From assembly GCA_963281255.1 (NCBI GenBank), contig OY725493.1:4681857-4745856 (forward strand): a stretch of DNA of 64,000 nt, read 5' to 3'. The notes below the pieces were generated by a model. That model saw only the letters and a program-made list of their open reading frames with translations. It had not been told where the DNA came from and did not search any database. Both the position numbers and the translations under genes were made by a program. Shown one piece after another: positions 21,839 through 32,126 of the stretch (positions are counted from its first letter, which is position 1; every line of letters starts with the position of its first letter). This stretch comes from Aphrocallistes beatrix. Taxonomy: Eukaryota; Porifera; Hexactinellida; Sceptrulophora; Aphrocallistidae.

Positions 21839-23092
21839 ATGGACCCAGACGGAACCCCGCCCAAGGAATTTTTATACCAAGCATTTTGGTATGTCTTCAG
21901 TATTTCCGGATTTTCCACTATCATCAGTTACATCATAATTGGCGTACTCTTATTCCTCTACTTGTCACATCTCATCACAATATTATATGCGAAAAAGTTC
22001 CTAAACAGCTTTAACCGCGATATATTCTTACAGCTACACCCCCCAGAAACTCTGCCCAGCGTATCCATCATCAAACCTTTGAAAGGATCAGACTGTAATC
22101 TCTACAACAATTTAGAAACATACTTAAAGCAGGACTACCCGGAATACGAAGTGTTATTTTGTATAGAAAATGATCAGGATCCATCGCATCAAGTAGCTGA
22201 CAAACTAATTCGAGACTATCCTTCTTTAAATATTAAAAAAGTCAAAGGTGTCGCGCCTCGTTCCTTTGAGAATCCGAAGGTTAGCAACATGGTTCCCGGG
22301 ATGAGGCAAGCTCAACACGACTTACTATGGATGGCGGATGCGAACGTTTTCGTTCAGCCTACAACCCTCCTTGAAATGGTCTCGCATATAGTGAATGGGG
22401 TGGGGCTGGTGCACCAACTTCCTCTCTCTACTTCAGGTAACAGCACGCTCGCAGAATGCCTTGAAGTGGTTTATTTCTGTACCAGCCACGCGCGCATGTA
22501 CCTACTCACCTACTGCCTAGGAATCAATACTGCCAATGGAATGTCCATGCTATTCCAGAAGGAACATCTAAAAGATTTTTCTGGTGGGATGAAAAGCTAT
22601 TTTATGTCCTCCATGGAAGACAACCGCATCGGAAAGGATATAAGGAACTCGAATCACATTGTCAGACTCTCTACGATCCCTCTCTATCAAAATTTCGGTT
22701 CTCGTTCAGTTGATGCTTTCAGAAAGAGAATGGTCAGATGGAGTCGTGTCCGCTTCTATTTCCTTCCCATCACAGCTTTAGAACCGTTTATTGAGTGCTT
22801 TCCCATAGGTATCTTGGCATCAGTCGCTTTATTCTACCTCTACCGTGTGAATCCCATTCTCTTCTTCATAATCCACATCCTTGTTTGGCTGTCACTCGAT
22901 GTAGGCCTATCCTGTGTTATCATGTCAAAGCCACTGGGCGGATTCGGGTTGAACTACTTGCTAGCTTGGTTTCTCCGAGAGGGGATGGTCATCACGAACT
23001 GGTTTCAAGCCATTGCCTCGAAGAAGATCAACTGGGGCGGGCATGTACGAACACTCCAGTGTTGCACAGATGAGTATTCAAGTGCAAACTAG
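21839..23092 (+). CDS. UGCG: Ceramide glucosyltransferase
   Basis: A single exon of 417 residues (human 394), GT21 family. An N-terminal membrane anchor (about 27-50) is followed by the cytosolic catalytic domain. The D,D,D,(Q/R)XXRW set is complete: D85 in KPLKGSD, D167 in WMADAN, D261 in SMED, and R297-M-V-R300-W301. The ENPKVSNMVPG and GLVHQLP segments correspond to NPKINNLMPG and GLVHGLP in human. C-terminal hydrophobic segments follow, with an FLREGM segment like FIRESM. The enzyme transfers glucose from UDP-glucose to ceramide on the cytosolic face of the Golgi, the first step of most glycosphingolipid synthesis. The first ATG gives a slightly longer N-terminus than human. Confidence 0.95.
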   Translation: MDPDGTPPKEFLYQAFWYVFSISGFSTIISYIIIGVLLFLYLSHLITILYAKKFLNSFNRDIFLQLHPPETLPSVSIIKPLKGSDCNLYNNLETYLKQDYPEYEVLFCIENDQDPSHQVADKLIRDYPSLNIKKVKGVAPRSFENPKVSNMVPGMRQAQHDLLWMADANVFVQPTTLLEMVSHIVNGVGLVHQLPLSTSGNSTLAECLEVVYFCTSHARMYLLTYCLGINTANGMSMLFQKEHLKDFSGGMKSYFMSSMEDNRIGKDIRNSNHIVRLSTIPLYQNFGSRSVDAFRKRMVRWSRVRFYFLPITALEPFIECFPIGILASVALFYLYRVNPILFFIIHILVWLSLDVGLSCVIMSKPLGGFGLNYLLAWFLREGMVITNWFQAIASKKINWGGHVRTLQCCTDEYSSAN

Positions 23093-23762
23093 TGGACAGC
23101 CTTTCTCCTGGGTTATTAGTGGATCCTATCTCCTATTTTATAATCAATATTTGTTGTATATACATACATACACCGGTTTTCAATAGCTGATTAGATATTA
23201 GGCTCTATTAATAACATTAATAACATAGGTTCTATAAATTTATTAGAATGTTGTTAACTCTTTACTCATCATGGGGTAACCCTTAAATACTATATTATAC
23301 TTCGTTATTTGTTAATCATTATTTCTTGATCTTGCAATTATTTCAATTTAATTACTCTAAAAGAATTATTACAATAAAGGGATATTAAACGAGACCCACC
23401 TAGTCCTCAATCTCCAAACCGAAATTGTTGAGATCATAGCATCAATAAGACCACCTTTTTAGGACGAATTATCCCGAGATTCGCTAAAAAAAGTGTAATT
23501 TACTTCTTAAATCTTGAAAATATTCGTCTTAGAAATTGGCAGCAAATGACTACTGCTATTATGATGAAGAAATTACTACACAATTATGTCTGAAATAAGT
23601 ACATGAAAATGTCCACATGAATAAATGGCTACATAAACATATAATAGGGATAGTCAATACATAGATGTGTGCAAACGTGTTTAAATTGCGCACCTATACA
23701 ATATATTTTATTTTATATAAAAATTATCTAAAAATACAATTTTTAAATTTTACAGTTACACG
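23093..23762. other. Intergenic spacer
   Basis: AT-rich flank between UGCG and ARIH2 with no recognisable gene or structured repeat. Confidence 0.35.
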
Positions 23763-25214
23763 ATGAGTCAAGACGATGAAGGCGAGATGACGAGCATCCC
23801 TGATGATGATGATGATTATGACCCTTACGATCCTGGCCTCTCCGGAGAAGAAATTGATTCGCCACCTCAATCTGCTACTAACCTTGACGCTCAAGATCCT
23901 GAAGCTTACAGCTACCACTGTCTGTCATTTGCTGATGCTAAGAAAAGCTTAGAATCAGATGCTATCGAACTATCGGAGAAATTAAAGCTGTCCTTGGAAC
24001 ATACACAGTATCTAATGCAGTGCTTTTCTTATGATATAACTAAACTTACAGATACGTATTTTGAAAATCGAGAAAAGCTTTTAGAAGAAAAGAATTTGGA
24101 ACCTAAAATAAACGCTCAAGTAAGTCCCTCTTCAGAGTTTTGTCCCATTTGTTATGAAAAGTCAGATTTGGTAAAATTACGTTGCTTACACGCATTTTGT
24201 CAATCTTGCATTTGTATTCACTTAAAAACAAACATCACCGATGGAAACGCACTCAAGATCGAATGCTTGGATTGCAATGTCTTGCTGGAGAGAGACTTCG
24301 TAGTTGGTTCGATTAAAGAAGTCCAGCTGATCGACAAGTATGATAAATTTCTTTTAAGAAATTTGGTCGAAACTCATCCTCTCTATACCTGTTGCCCAGG
24401 TCCAGACTGTACTTGTATCGTGAAAGTTGAATTCTCGGCTTCCAAACCTATAACATGCAAATTCTGCCGCGTCACATTCTGCTATGCGTGCAAAGATAGC
24501 TACCACGCACCTTCACCCTGCGACCAATTCAGATCTTGGCTCAAAAAGTGCCAAGATGACTCCGAGACTATGAACTACATCTGTGCCAACACCAAGGATT
24601 GTCCACACTGTAAAGTTAGTATTGAGAAGAGTGGCGGTTGTAATCACATGTGCTGTCGACATTGTCACTACGATTTTTGTTGGATGTGTCTCGGCAGTTG
24701 GAAAACGCATGCTAGCGAGTATTATGAATGCAGCAAGTACAGAGCTGACCCAACTTTAGGAGAGAACCACAATTCAGCTAGAGAATCCCTTAACAAATAC
24801 CTCCACTACTATTCCCGGTGGAAAAATCACATACAAAGTCTTGCTTTGGAAGAACAGACACGTAATCAAATCAACACACACATACATGAACAGATCAAAC
24901 AAAATAAAGGCACTTGGATTGACTGGCAGTACCTCCTAGATGCAGTGGACCTTCTCCTCAAATGTAGGTACACACTAAAATTTACTTATGCGTATGCTTA
25001 CTTCCTTGAAGGTCCATGGAAAGAAGTGTTTGAGCATCACCAAGGACAGTTGGAGCGAGAGATAGAGAACCTCTCTTGGAAAGTGGAGCATTCGAAACAG
25101 GCAGACACAGTTGACATTGTTCAACAAATGAATATCACCAAACAGAAACGCTTAACTCTTCTTCACCAATACATCCCTGAAAGCCAAGCTGAAGCTACCA
25201 GCAACGAGGATTAA
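23763..25214 (+). CDS. ARIH2: RBR E3 ubiquitin ligase Ariadne-2 (TRIAD1)
   Basis: A single exon of 483 residues (human 493). An acidic N-terminus (DDDDDYDPYDP) precedes a UBA-like helical region. RING1 (CPICYEKSDLVKLRCLHAFC), IBR and Rcat (RING2) follow. The catalytic Cys of Rcat is Cys293 in SGGCNHM. The C-terminal Ariadne domain contains GTWIDWQYL, KCRYTLKFTY and EIENLSWKVE, which match ARIH2 rather than ARIH1. All zinc-ligand Cys/His positions I checked by eye are present. ARIH2 is auto-inhibited by its Ariadne domain and is activated in other animals by neddylated cullin-5 complexes, then transfers ubiquitin through a thioester on the Rcat Cys. Confidence 0.95.
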   Translation: MSQDDEGEMTSIPDDDDDYDPYDPGLSGEEIDSPPQSATNLDAQDPEAYSYHCLSFADAKKSLESDAIELSEKLKLSLEHTQYLMQCFSYDITKLTDTYFENREKLLEEKNLEPKINAQVSPSSEFCPICYEKSDLVKLRCLHAFCQSCICIHLKTNITDGNALKIECLDCNVLLERDFVVGSIKEVQLIDKYDKFLLRNLVETHPLYTCCPGPDCTCIVKVEFSASKPITCKFCRVTFCYACKDSYHAPSPCDQFRSWLKKCQDDSETMNYICANTKDCPHCKVSIEKSGGCNHMCCRHCHYDFCWMCLGSWKTHASEYYECSKYRADPTLGENHNSARESLNKYLHYYSRWKNHIQSLALEEQTRNQINTHIHEQIKQNKGTWIDWQYLLDAVDLLLKCRYTLKFTYAYAYFLEGPWKEVFEHHQGQLEREIENLSWKVEHSKQADTVDIVQQMNITKQKRLTLLHQYIPESQAEATSNED

Positions 25215-25533
25215 TTGAGCTTTGGAGTTGCAATACGTAGCTTATTTTGACAGCATACGTGACATTAAGTTTGTAGAATAATGCGTATGGATTGTTTAAT
25301 ATTAAGTGATAGTATCGTATGTACGTATTGATTTTTACAAAATTTGATGTTGTGGGATATGAATTAGGAATGTCATCTGTCTAATTTCGATGTGCATCTA
25401 TCTCAAGTGTCATAAATTATTTTATCCTCCCGGCTAACGCGGATAAGAAGTTGGCAGGGTTTTTTGTTCATTTAATTAGCGAAAATATACAATATTGAGA
25501 GCAAATATAAACTAAAAAAATGTACATACACAA
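25215..25533. other. Convergent 3' flanks
   Basis: Space between the 3' ends of ARIH2 (+) and the orphan membrane gene (-). No further feature was seen. Confidence 0.35.
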
Positions 25534-26532
25534 TTAAACTGATGCATAATTCGTAGGATCTCTGAGCCCATTTCGAATCAAGAATTCTCTCTCAGATGAA
25601 TGATTGAATCTTGTGGCTTGTTTTCTAGATCTGTATCTTTTAATAATGGGCATCGCTAACATGGATAAAGAAAGGACCCATAATGGCAGGCCGATAGAGA
25701 TTGAAATGAGCTGACTTATGATGTCATTACTTATTAATCCTAGGTATAGACATATACTATCTATAATGTTTTGGATAGGCAAGTTGACGAATGGCTTGAA
25801 ATTGAACTTTTTTGAATAAAGACATGAAGCAAACGATACGTAAAAGAGCGTTGATATGATACTAGAAATGACAGAGAGTGTGTTCATAAAAAAATATGTC
25901 ACAAGTAGCGACACTCGAAACAATTTGAACCAATCGTAGGCATCATTTTGTTCTTCAAAAAAATGCCTATCCCAATGATATTTTTTTATCTCTTCAAGTT
26001 TTGAACGGAGAACTGAAGAGAGAAATCCTGTGTATGTCTTCAGGTTTATCCAATTAACGATATTTATTATAGGAATCGCTAAGAAAGATAGCGGAATTGT
26101 GTAAATTGTAGATGAGATTGCTATGATAAAACTCTGGAATAATAATAATACGATGATTTGATTGAATACAACTCTCCAGTAAGGATATCCTTGATACCTC
26201 GCAATGAGATAACGGGTTAAGATCAAGAGAATTGATTGCTCTACGCATATCAAGACCCAAATGGAATTTAAAGAGACGATTAGAGAGGGGAAATAATAAT
26301 AGTAGGTGAAGATGGTAGGACATATTAAGTGTATATTTGAACGCTGGACCTGTCGCCTTGATAACATCAATACAATGTAGTATATTCCGATGCATAAAAA
26401 GTAGATAATTTCCAGACAGCACACTAAAACGAGTAGGATATTCTTAACAAAACGTGTTTGAAGATTGTATATCGTCCTATCCTTACTAATTATTTCAACT
26501 CCTCTATGAATCGGATGATGATTCTTTTGCAT
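25534..26532 (-). CDS. Orphan multi-pass membrane protein, possible 7TM receptor
   Basis: 332 residues from the ATG at 26532, with about six hydrophobic segments (around residues 30-55, 74-108, 120-160, 205-238 and two in 255-305) and a basic C-terminal tail (IIKRYRSRKQ). No known family motif was recognised. Just upstream, in a different frame and overlapping by 29 nt, an ATG at 26662 opens 52 codons beginning MDNSTDQ. It has an N-glycosylation sequon followed by a convincing membrane helix (ITTVLNVIWSVWLIYICIC) and ends at a TAG at 26504-26506. Adding that segment through an intron or a one-base error would give seven helices with a glycosylated N-terminus. The 7TM gene at 52485-53573 also starts MNNSTNNS, and the two may be distant paralogues. 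Confidence 0.6.
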   Translation of the reverse strand: MQKNHHPIHRGVEIISKDRTIYNLQTRFVKNILLVLVCCLEIIYFLCIGIYYIVLMLSRRQVQRSNIHLICPTIFTYYYYFPSLIVSLNSIWVLICVEQSILLILTRYLIARYQGYPYWRVVFNQIIVLLLFQSFIIAISSTIYTIPLSFLAIPIINIVNWINLKTYTGFLSSVLRSKLEEIKKYHWDRHFFEEQNDAYDWFKLFRVSLLVTYFFMNTLSVISSIISTLFYVSFASCLYSKKFNFKPFVNLPIQNIIDSICLYLGLISNDIISQLISISIGLPLWVLSLSMLAMPIIKRYRSRKQATRFNHSSEREFLIRNGLRDPTNYASV

Positions 26533-26662
26533 TACAGATGCAGATGTAGATTAGCCAAACTGACCATATCACGTTCAGAACAGTCGTAATGGCATTCATG
26601 GTTATGAGAGAAATGTAAGAGTATTTGTCTTCAAGGACTACTTGATCTGTCGAGTTATCCAT
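26533..26662 (-). other. Upstream frame encoding an extra membrane helix
   Basis: An ATG at 26662 opens a frame coding for a sequon-bearing N-terminus and one membrane helix. It ends at a stop at 26504-26506, inside the start of the downstream frame. I tried GT-AG joins near the overlap and found none that keeps the whole helix and restores frame. A frameshift, a sequence error or an unusual splice are all possible. Confidence 0.4.
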
Positions 26663-26689
26663 TTCGGTATTTTCTGTTTATTTCTTCCT

Positions 26690-26690
<1 letters not shown>

Positions 26691-26743
<53 letters not shown>
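26691..26743. repeat. CT dinucleotide microsatellite
   Basis: An uninterrupted CT run of about 53 bp, just upstream of the orphan membrane gene. Confidence 0.97.
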
Positions 26744-26747
<4 letters not shown>

Positions 26748-26896
26748 TTATATTTGATTATTTCTTGTATAAATCCCCTTTTTCCTACTGACATATTACT
26801 AAATAGTAGTTTAATAGCCTAGGTAACATTAACATTCAAGGCATAGGTTATCCCGCTTTTTAATATTTGTAATAAATTAATCTATACTATTAGGTT

Positions 26897-26996
26897 GTAG
26901 AAATAGAAACCCTTCCAAAATTTTTGGTAATTTTGGTATGATATCATTTGAAAGGTGACAATAATATCATACCAAATCATTTGGAAGGGTTTCTAC
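26897..26996. repeat. 100-bp hairpin-forming inverted repeat
   Basis: GTAGAA at the left edge and TTCTAC at the right, with AAACCCTTCCAAA pairing with TTTGGAAGGGTTT and GGTATGATAT with ATATCATACC. The arms are imperfect because of short insertions on the left. Probably a small inverted-repeat transposon or its remnant; no target duplication was identified. Confidence 0.65.
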
Positions 26997-27229
26997 GGGG
27001 TTTTTTAACGTATAACGTGATATATAATTTAATGTATTACAAATATCAATATGATGATTTGAATGCTGCCTAGGATAGTATGAGTGGGGATATAATTTTG
27101 CTATATATGTTGTATTTATCCCCAACTACTAGTCAATAACAAATTGCACAATATACATTCAAACATTTTACATTTTAGGTTTCAAATTAATTATTTTATT
27201 ACAAAACACTACAACACAGTATGTATTGG

Positions 27230-29486
27230 TCAGTTCATTCTCTCTATTGGTGCCTTGAGGAAGTATTTTAGTTTGGAAAAAGCATATGCATATTTACGCG
27301 TATTATTTTCAGCATTGTTATCGGTTTGCTTCATCTCGATTCTCTTTAGTTTCTTTAGATCTTTCGGAATATCACAGTCATCCAGATGGATTAATATCAG
27401 AAAGTTGTCAAATGTTCTCATAGCCTTTTCAAAACACATATCTTTTTCAGATTTGCAGTGTTCACTCATGAGAAAGTTCTGACTTAGACAGAGTATAGTT
27501 TTCCCTAGGATCAATAACAGAGTAAAAATAATAATTTTTAGATTTATCTTTCACATATCTTAGTAACTTACTGGATTTCCAAATACTTTTCAAAGCTTCT
27601 TCTAAAATATTCCCACCGAATTCGAAATCATCTGGGTACCATATTACTTTATATCCTGCCCTCTGTATTGGATCATGTATCTAAAAGTTATAAAATTATG
27701 GTTGAGAACATATAGTATACTATAGAACAACTTTTTTTAAAATCAAAAGTTCCCGTATTTACATGATAAATAACGTTAAAATGTGAGAAATGAGAGTGAA
27801 TTTGCAATAATTTACCAATTGGCCCAAATTGTTAAATGCATTCAAAATTTGCTCAATGATAAACAACTTCGGTGTCAAACTCGCTTACCTTTTCCTTTAC
27901 AAAGGTAATATCCTTAGACGCGAAACTTATGAACACATCAGCTTTAAGGTTTTTCGTATATGGAGGCTCTTTAGCTAGTCTGTAATATAAGAACAGCGTA
28001 ATTTTCTTTTTGTAAACTACAAGAATAGATATTGTCACTATTGCCGCTCCCACTAAGAGAATAAAGATGACAGCTGTTGGTACTACGAAAGGTATTATGA
28101 CTTCAGTTTGGAAATTCTTTGGTCTTTTCTGGATTGTCGCGTTGTATACAAGTGAAGTCACAAAGGATCCATGTGGTTCAATCTCACACGTAAAAACTTT
28201 ATTAAAATCTGAATCTTGGAGGTTATGTATCGTCTTTGTCTTCCAAACTAAAAGGTTTAATATAGTAACAGATCTTTCGTACTAATATTAATCATTATCA
28301 CTAGCATAGTATATCATTTAATTAAGACAATATTAATTTGCGCCTAATACCTGTGCAGGAAGAACACCGATAGCCTTCACCTTCTGTCGTCCTATTGACC
28401 GGAAACGTATCCCACCAATAAAAAACCTTTAAACATGTTTGCGTATATGCACATGTGAATCTCAGGCTGCAGTTCATTGTCACGTTCTCTCCGATATCAG
28501 CATAATAGGTCTCAGTCAAACTTGCAGAACGATATTGGGCATAGCCACTGCAGTCTGAGGGGACTATTATACTAATAGCGTAATCACCTCCATTTTTTTT
28601 CCCATAGGTATTTTCAGCCATGCATACATAGATGCCTCCTATTTCAGGATAAAACTTATCCACATGTATGACAGGTTTGTGAATCTGATCTTGTATTAGA
28701 TCAGGAAATTCTAGATAATCAAAAAATTGATTAGATTGGCAGTGTTAAACTAATTTCAGACAAGATGGCACTTACCCTTCTTACGCCATATGTTACTATA
28801 ATGCTGCCATGTGATATTCGGTTTCGGGTTCCCAGAAAGAGGACATATGATATCCATTGGTTTGTCACAGTGCGTATGGAGATCTTGGTTTACATAAAAA
28901 ACCTTATAGGGAGGACCAAGCACCCTCACAGTTACACATGATACAGAAAAATCTAAAAAAAAGAGAATAATGTTGATTTAAAAATGCAATACCGATTTTC
29001 AGAACTATATACCTTCAGCTGATCTACAACAATAGCACCCATCATTTTCATGGGTGATATTCTTAATTCTTAAAGTTACGTTTGAATTTTTGTACATGTA
29101 ATATTTTATTTTTGAGTCTGTAGTGTTACGATGAATCCATTCAATTGGTTTGTTGGGACATCGCAGAATTAGTGTCGTATCACTTAATACGGATAATGCA
29201 TCTGATTGACAATTGGGACCTACAAAAACAGTTTATAAAACGATTAAATGTACATTGGATTGCCTTGTTCCCTGGGGACGGGACTGGTTAAGATTTTCCG
29301 TTCCAGAGATTAGGCATCTAGATTATTTGATTGTCCCGTCCCATCCCAGGAATTAAGCATGCCCGCAATATCAATTATTTTACCTTTCAACTTCTTTATA
29401 TTGATTCCATTTATTGTCGCTACGACTTCAGATCCAATAATAGTGAACAGAATTGCTACAAAAATAGAGAAGATACTAGCCCTCAT
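27230..29486 (-). CDS. Ig-TM-TIR receptor, IL-1 receptor-like, eight exons
   Basis: Exons (minus strand order): 29486-29384, 29219-29013, 28952-28776, 28710-28351, 28247-27889, 27851-27816, 27680-27572, 27504-27230. All introns are GT-AG and phases agree. The joined frame is 1626 nt, 541 residues. Layout: signal peptide (1 to about 24); three Ig-like domains with C...W...D-G-x-Y-x-C patterns; one membrane helix (about 333-360); a cytoplasmic TIR domain (about 384-530). TIR landmarks are ADVFISFASKD (box 1), GYKVIWYPDDFEFGG (BB-loop region, without the usual RDxxPG) and KSRKTILCLSQNFL after splicing. A terminal FW box was not found. The layout and length equal vertebrate IL-1 receptor family members; three-Ig TIR receptors are also known in sponges. 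Ligand unknown. The 36-nt exon and its 37-nt upstream intron are the least certain parts. Confidence 0.85.
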
Positions 29487-29586
29487 CTTGATAGACACTT
29501 CCCAGCAATTATCACGAACAGTGAATTTAGATAGAGTTGGACTAGTACCTTAACCAGTAGAGACTATACATATATTGATATGAGAA

Positions 29587-29996
29587 TGATATCCAGTTTC
29601 TTTAAAAATAGCACACGTTACACTAGGTGCGTAAGATTTTCTTATAATATAATATAAATGTTAGAGACCTCATTTTATAGCTTATTGAAAACTGTTAATA
29701 GCACTTCATCCAATTTTTAAAAAAATAACTGAAATAACTGTGAATACTACCAGAACAACAAGATCACGGGTGAGTGATTTCTTAAGTAATGTAGTTCATT
29801 ATTCTAGAATCATGCATATATACATACTCAAGTTGGGTAGAAACAATTGACTGAATTTAAAAGACCAAGAAAAAGTGTTGCCTTCCCCAAATTTAGTAAA
29901 TGCAATCCTCGTTACTACAAAAACGTGGGCATAAATACCTTTTTTTAAATTCGGACAAGTGCAATTTAACTAAACGTGCTCCAAATTAACATCGGG
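29587..29996. other. Upstream flank of the Ig-TIR receptor
   Basis: AT-rich, no coding exon recognised. Probably contains the receptor promoter. Confidence 0.3.
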
Positions 29997-30055
29997 ACAT
30001 TTCGCCTTTCCAACCTAACAAGCCTGCTGGTTGTCAGGTTGGAAAGGCGAAATGT
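29997..30055. repeat. Perfect 20-bp inverted repeat hairpin
   Basis: ACATTTCGCCTTTCCAACCT at 29997-30016 is exactly complementary to 30036-30055. The 19-nt loop can add four more pairs after one mismatch. The structure is GC-richer than its surroundings. It could be a tiny transposon remnant or a small-RNA precursor. Confidence 0.9.
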
Positions 30056-30600
30056 AATTTTGGCCCTTAAGATTTTCTATTAGTCAACTTCAGCCGGACT
30101 GTTAGCTTATATGATGGATAAGAACAGTGTAGACCAGAACTAAACTGTTGAGTTCTTGAAATTCGTTAATGATGTTTAGGAAATGTTTAATGTGAATTGG
30201 GTAGGGAAGAATAGTCGTTTAACGACGATCATAGGCGTAACTATTTTGATTTTTTCATGGTTAGCTGGGGTGGCGAGATTTGTAAACATATATCAAACTA
30301 ATGTGGCATGTCACCCCAAGTCAACATAACATTTAGGTCTGTGGTGGCACGCTATCCCTGCCACCCCTGGAGTTACACCTATGACGACGATGTATCTGCA
30401 CCCTCAGCAGAAATTTAAAACATTTATTCTGGCTCTTCCCGTACTAATATTATTCATTTGGCATGTGCTACTATGGAACTAAAACATTGTATACACTTCT
30501 AATAAAGTTAAGACCTATATATAATGCACTAGTATTGAAACAAGAGAATAGTAAACTGGCTAAATTCAAGAACTAATTTAATATATTCTTTGTTTATTTG

Positions 30601-30850
30601 TCAAGTCAAAGTCAAGTCAAGTCAAGTCAAGTCAAGTCAAGTCAAGTCAAGTCAAGTCAAGTCATGTCATGTCATGTCATGTAATGTCATGTCATGTCAT
30701 GTCATGTCATGTCATGTCATGTCATGTCATGTCAAGTCATGTCATGTCATGTCAAGTCATGTCATGTCAAGTCATGTCATGTCAAGTCAAGTCATGTCAA
30801 GTCATGTCAAGTCTGTCCCTCAAGCTAAGTCAAGTCTGTCCCTCAAGTCT
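30601..30850. repeat. Pentanucleotide satellite (GTCAA)n / (GTCAT)n
   Basis: A continuous 5-bp repeat. It begins as GTCAA, changes to GTCAT, then mixes both, and decays at the end into a short CTGTCCCTCAAG duplication. It is open in several frames only because the unit lacks stops. Confidence 0.97.
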
Positions 30851-31122
30851 CAATATTGTGATTAACTATTCTTTTGATATTTTGTATGTATTAAGTATTA
30901 AATAATTCGACTATGTGCATTAAAAACCAAATAATATATCTCATTTCAATTGTTCTGAAATAATAGTTAGTTTGTCAGGGGGGTGAATGCCTAAATTGAT
31001 GGAAAATTGAAATACGTATCTACAATATCAAAATTATTGGTTTTGAAGTATTTAACCAATCCATGGTACTAATTTTTTGGTGAGTGCCATTGCCTTAGTA
31101 TATAGAATGCTATGCCCTAGGG

Positions 31123-32126
31123 CAGTGTTTCTCAACCTTTTTCTTCTCGCGGCACCCTTTCTAAACTTATACCTTTCAGCGGCACCCCTTAATTTGACTT
31201 GGGCAGGGCAATGAACAAATGATAGTAAAAGTGGAGATTGATTTGAATTATTACGACTTTATTATTAGTGATGCGGCATTGCATGATATTTATAACAATT
31301 GTGCATTTTGTGATAAAAGCACCAAAATTGGTACACATGTACTTTGATATACTATGAACATTTTTGGATATTGGGACACCTGAAACGATGCCTATGTCAG
31401 CCATGACAGCTGGCCCCAAATTACCACGTCCGATAGTATTGCTGGAATGGTCCCCTATCAATAACTTCTTTTAATTAATTAATCACAACAGATCATATTT
31501 TGATTGTTAAATTCGTGTCCAGCACGAAATTTCCAGCAATTTGATATATATTGACCATATTTGGAGAATTATTTTGGTTGCCTGTCCCTAGCAATGGCCA
31601 GGAATGGGCAACCAAAAAGATTCTCCAAATATGGTCAATATATATATCAAATTGCTGGAAATTTCGTGCTGGACACGAATTTAACAATCAAAATATGATA
31701 TGGTGTGATTAAAAGAAGTTATTGATAGAGGACAATTCCGGCAATACTATCGGACGTGATAATTTGGGGCCAACTGTCATGGCTGACATAGGCATCGTTT
31801 CAGGTGGCCCAATATCCAAAAATGTTCATAGTATATCAATGTACATGTGTACCAATTTTGGTGCTTTTATCACAAAATGCACAATTGTTTTGCTATGCCG
31901 CACCACTATATAGAATAACTAATTAATAAACTAGGAAATTATTGTGAATATTGTGTAATAAATTATTCCAGAGGATTGTCAGAGGACAATCATCAAATTC
32001 AACATTGACAATGGTATCAATAGAAAATAAAATAAAGCAGTATGTAAGTGTGGTAAGGCCTGCGGCACCCCTAGAGGAAGCAAATGGCACCCCAGGGTGC
32101 CGCGGCACCCCGGTTGAGAACCACTG
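31123..32126. mobile_element. Non-autonomous hAT-type foldback element (1004 bp)
   Basis: The element is flanked by an exact 8-bp duplication CCCTAGGG (31115-31122 and 32127-32134). The ends CAGTGTTTCTCAACC and the complement of GGTTGAGAACCACTG match in 14 of 15 positions. The arms are much longer than the ends: about 300 bp on each side (roughly 31270-31590 and 31610-31915) are near-perfect reverse complements, so the whole element can fold back. An 8-bp duplication and CAGTG-TCTCAACC termini are typical of the hAT superfamily. No transposase frame is present. Confidence 0.88.

Noticed and set aside
30590-30905. Open frames with KSSQV and MSCHV repeats
   Set aside because: Product of the 5-bp GTCAA/GTCAT satellite, open in several frames.
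31189-31913. Two similar short open frames in opposite orientation (MIGDHSSNTIGRGN and MIEDNSGNTIGRDN types)
   Set aside because: They are the two arms of the hAT foldback element. The similarity reflects the inverted repeat rather than a conserved protein.
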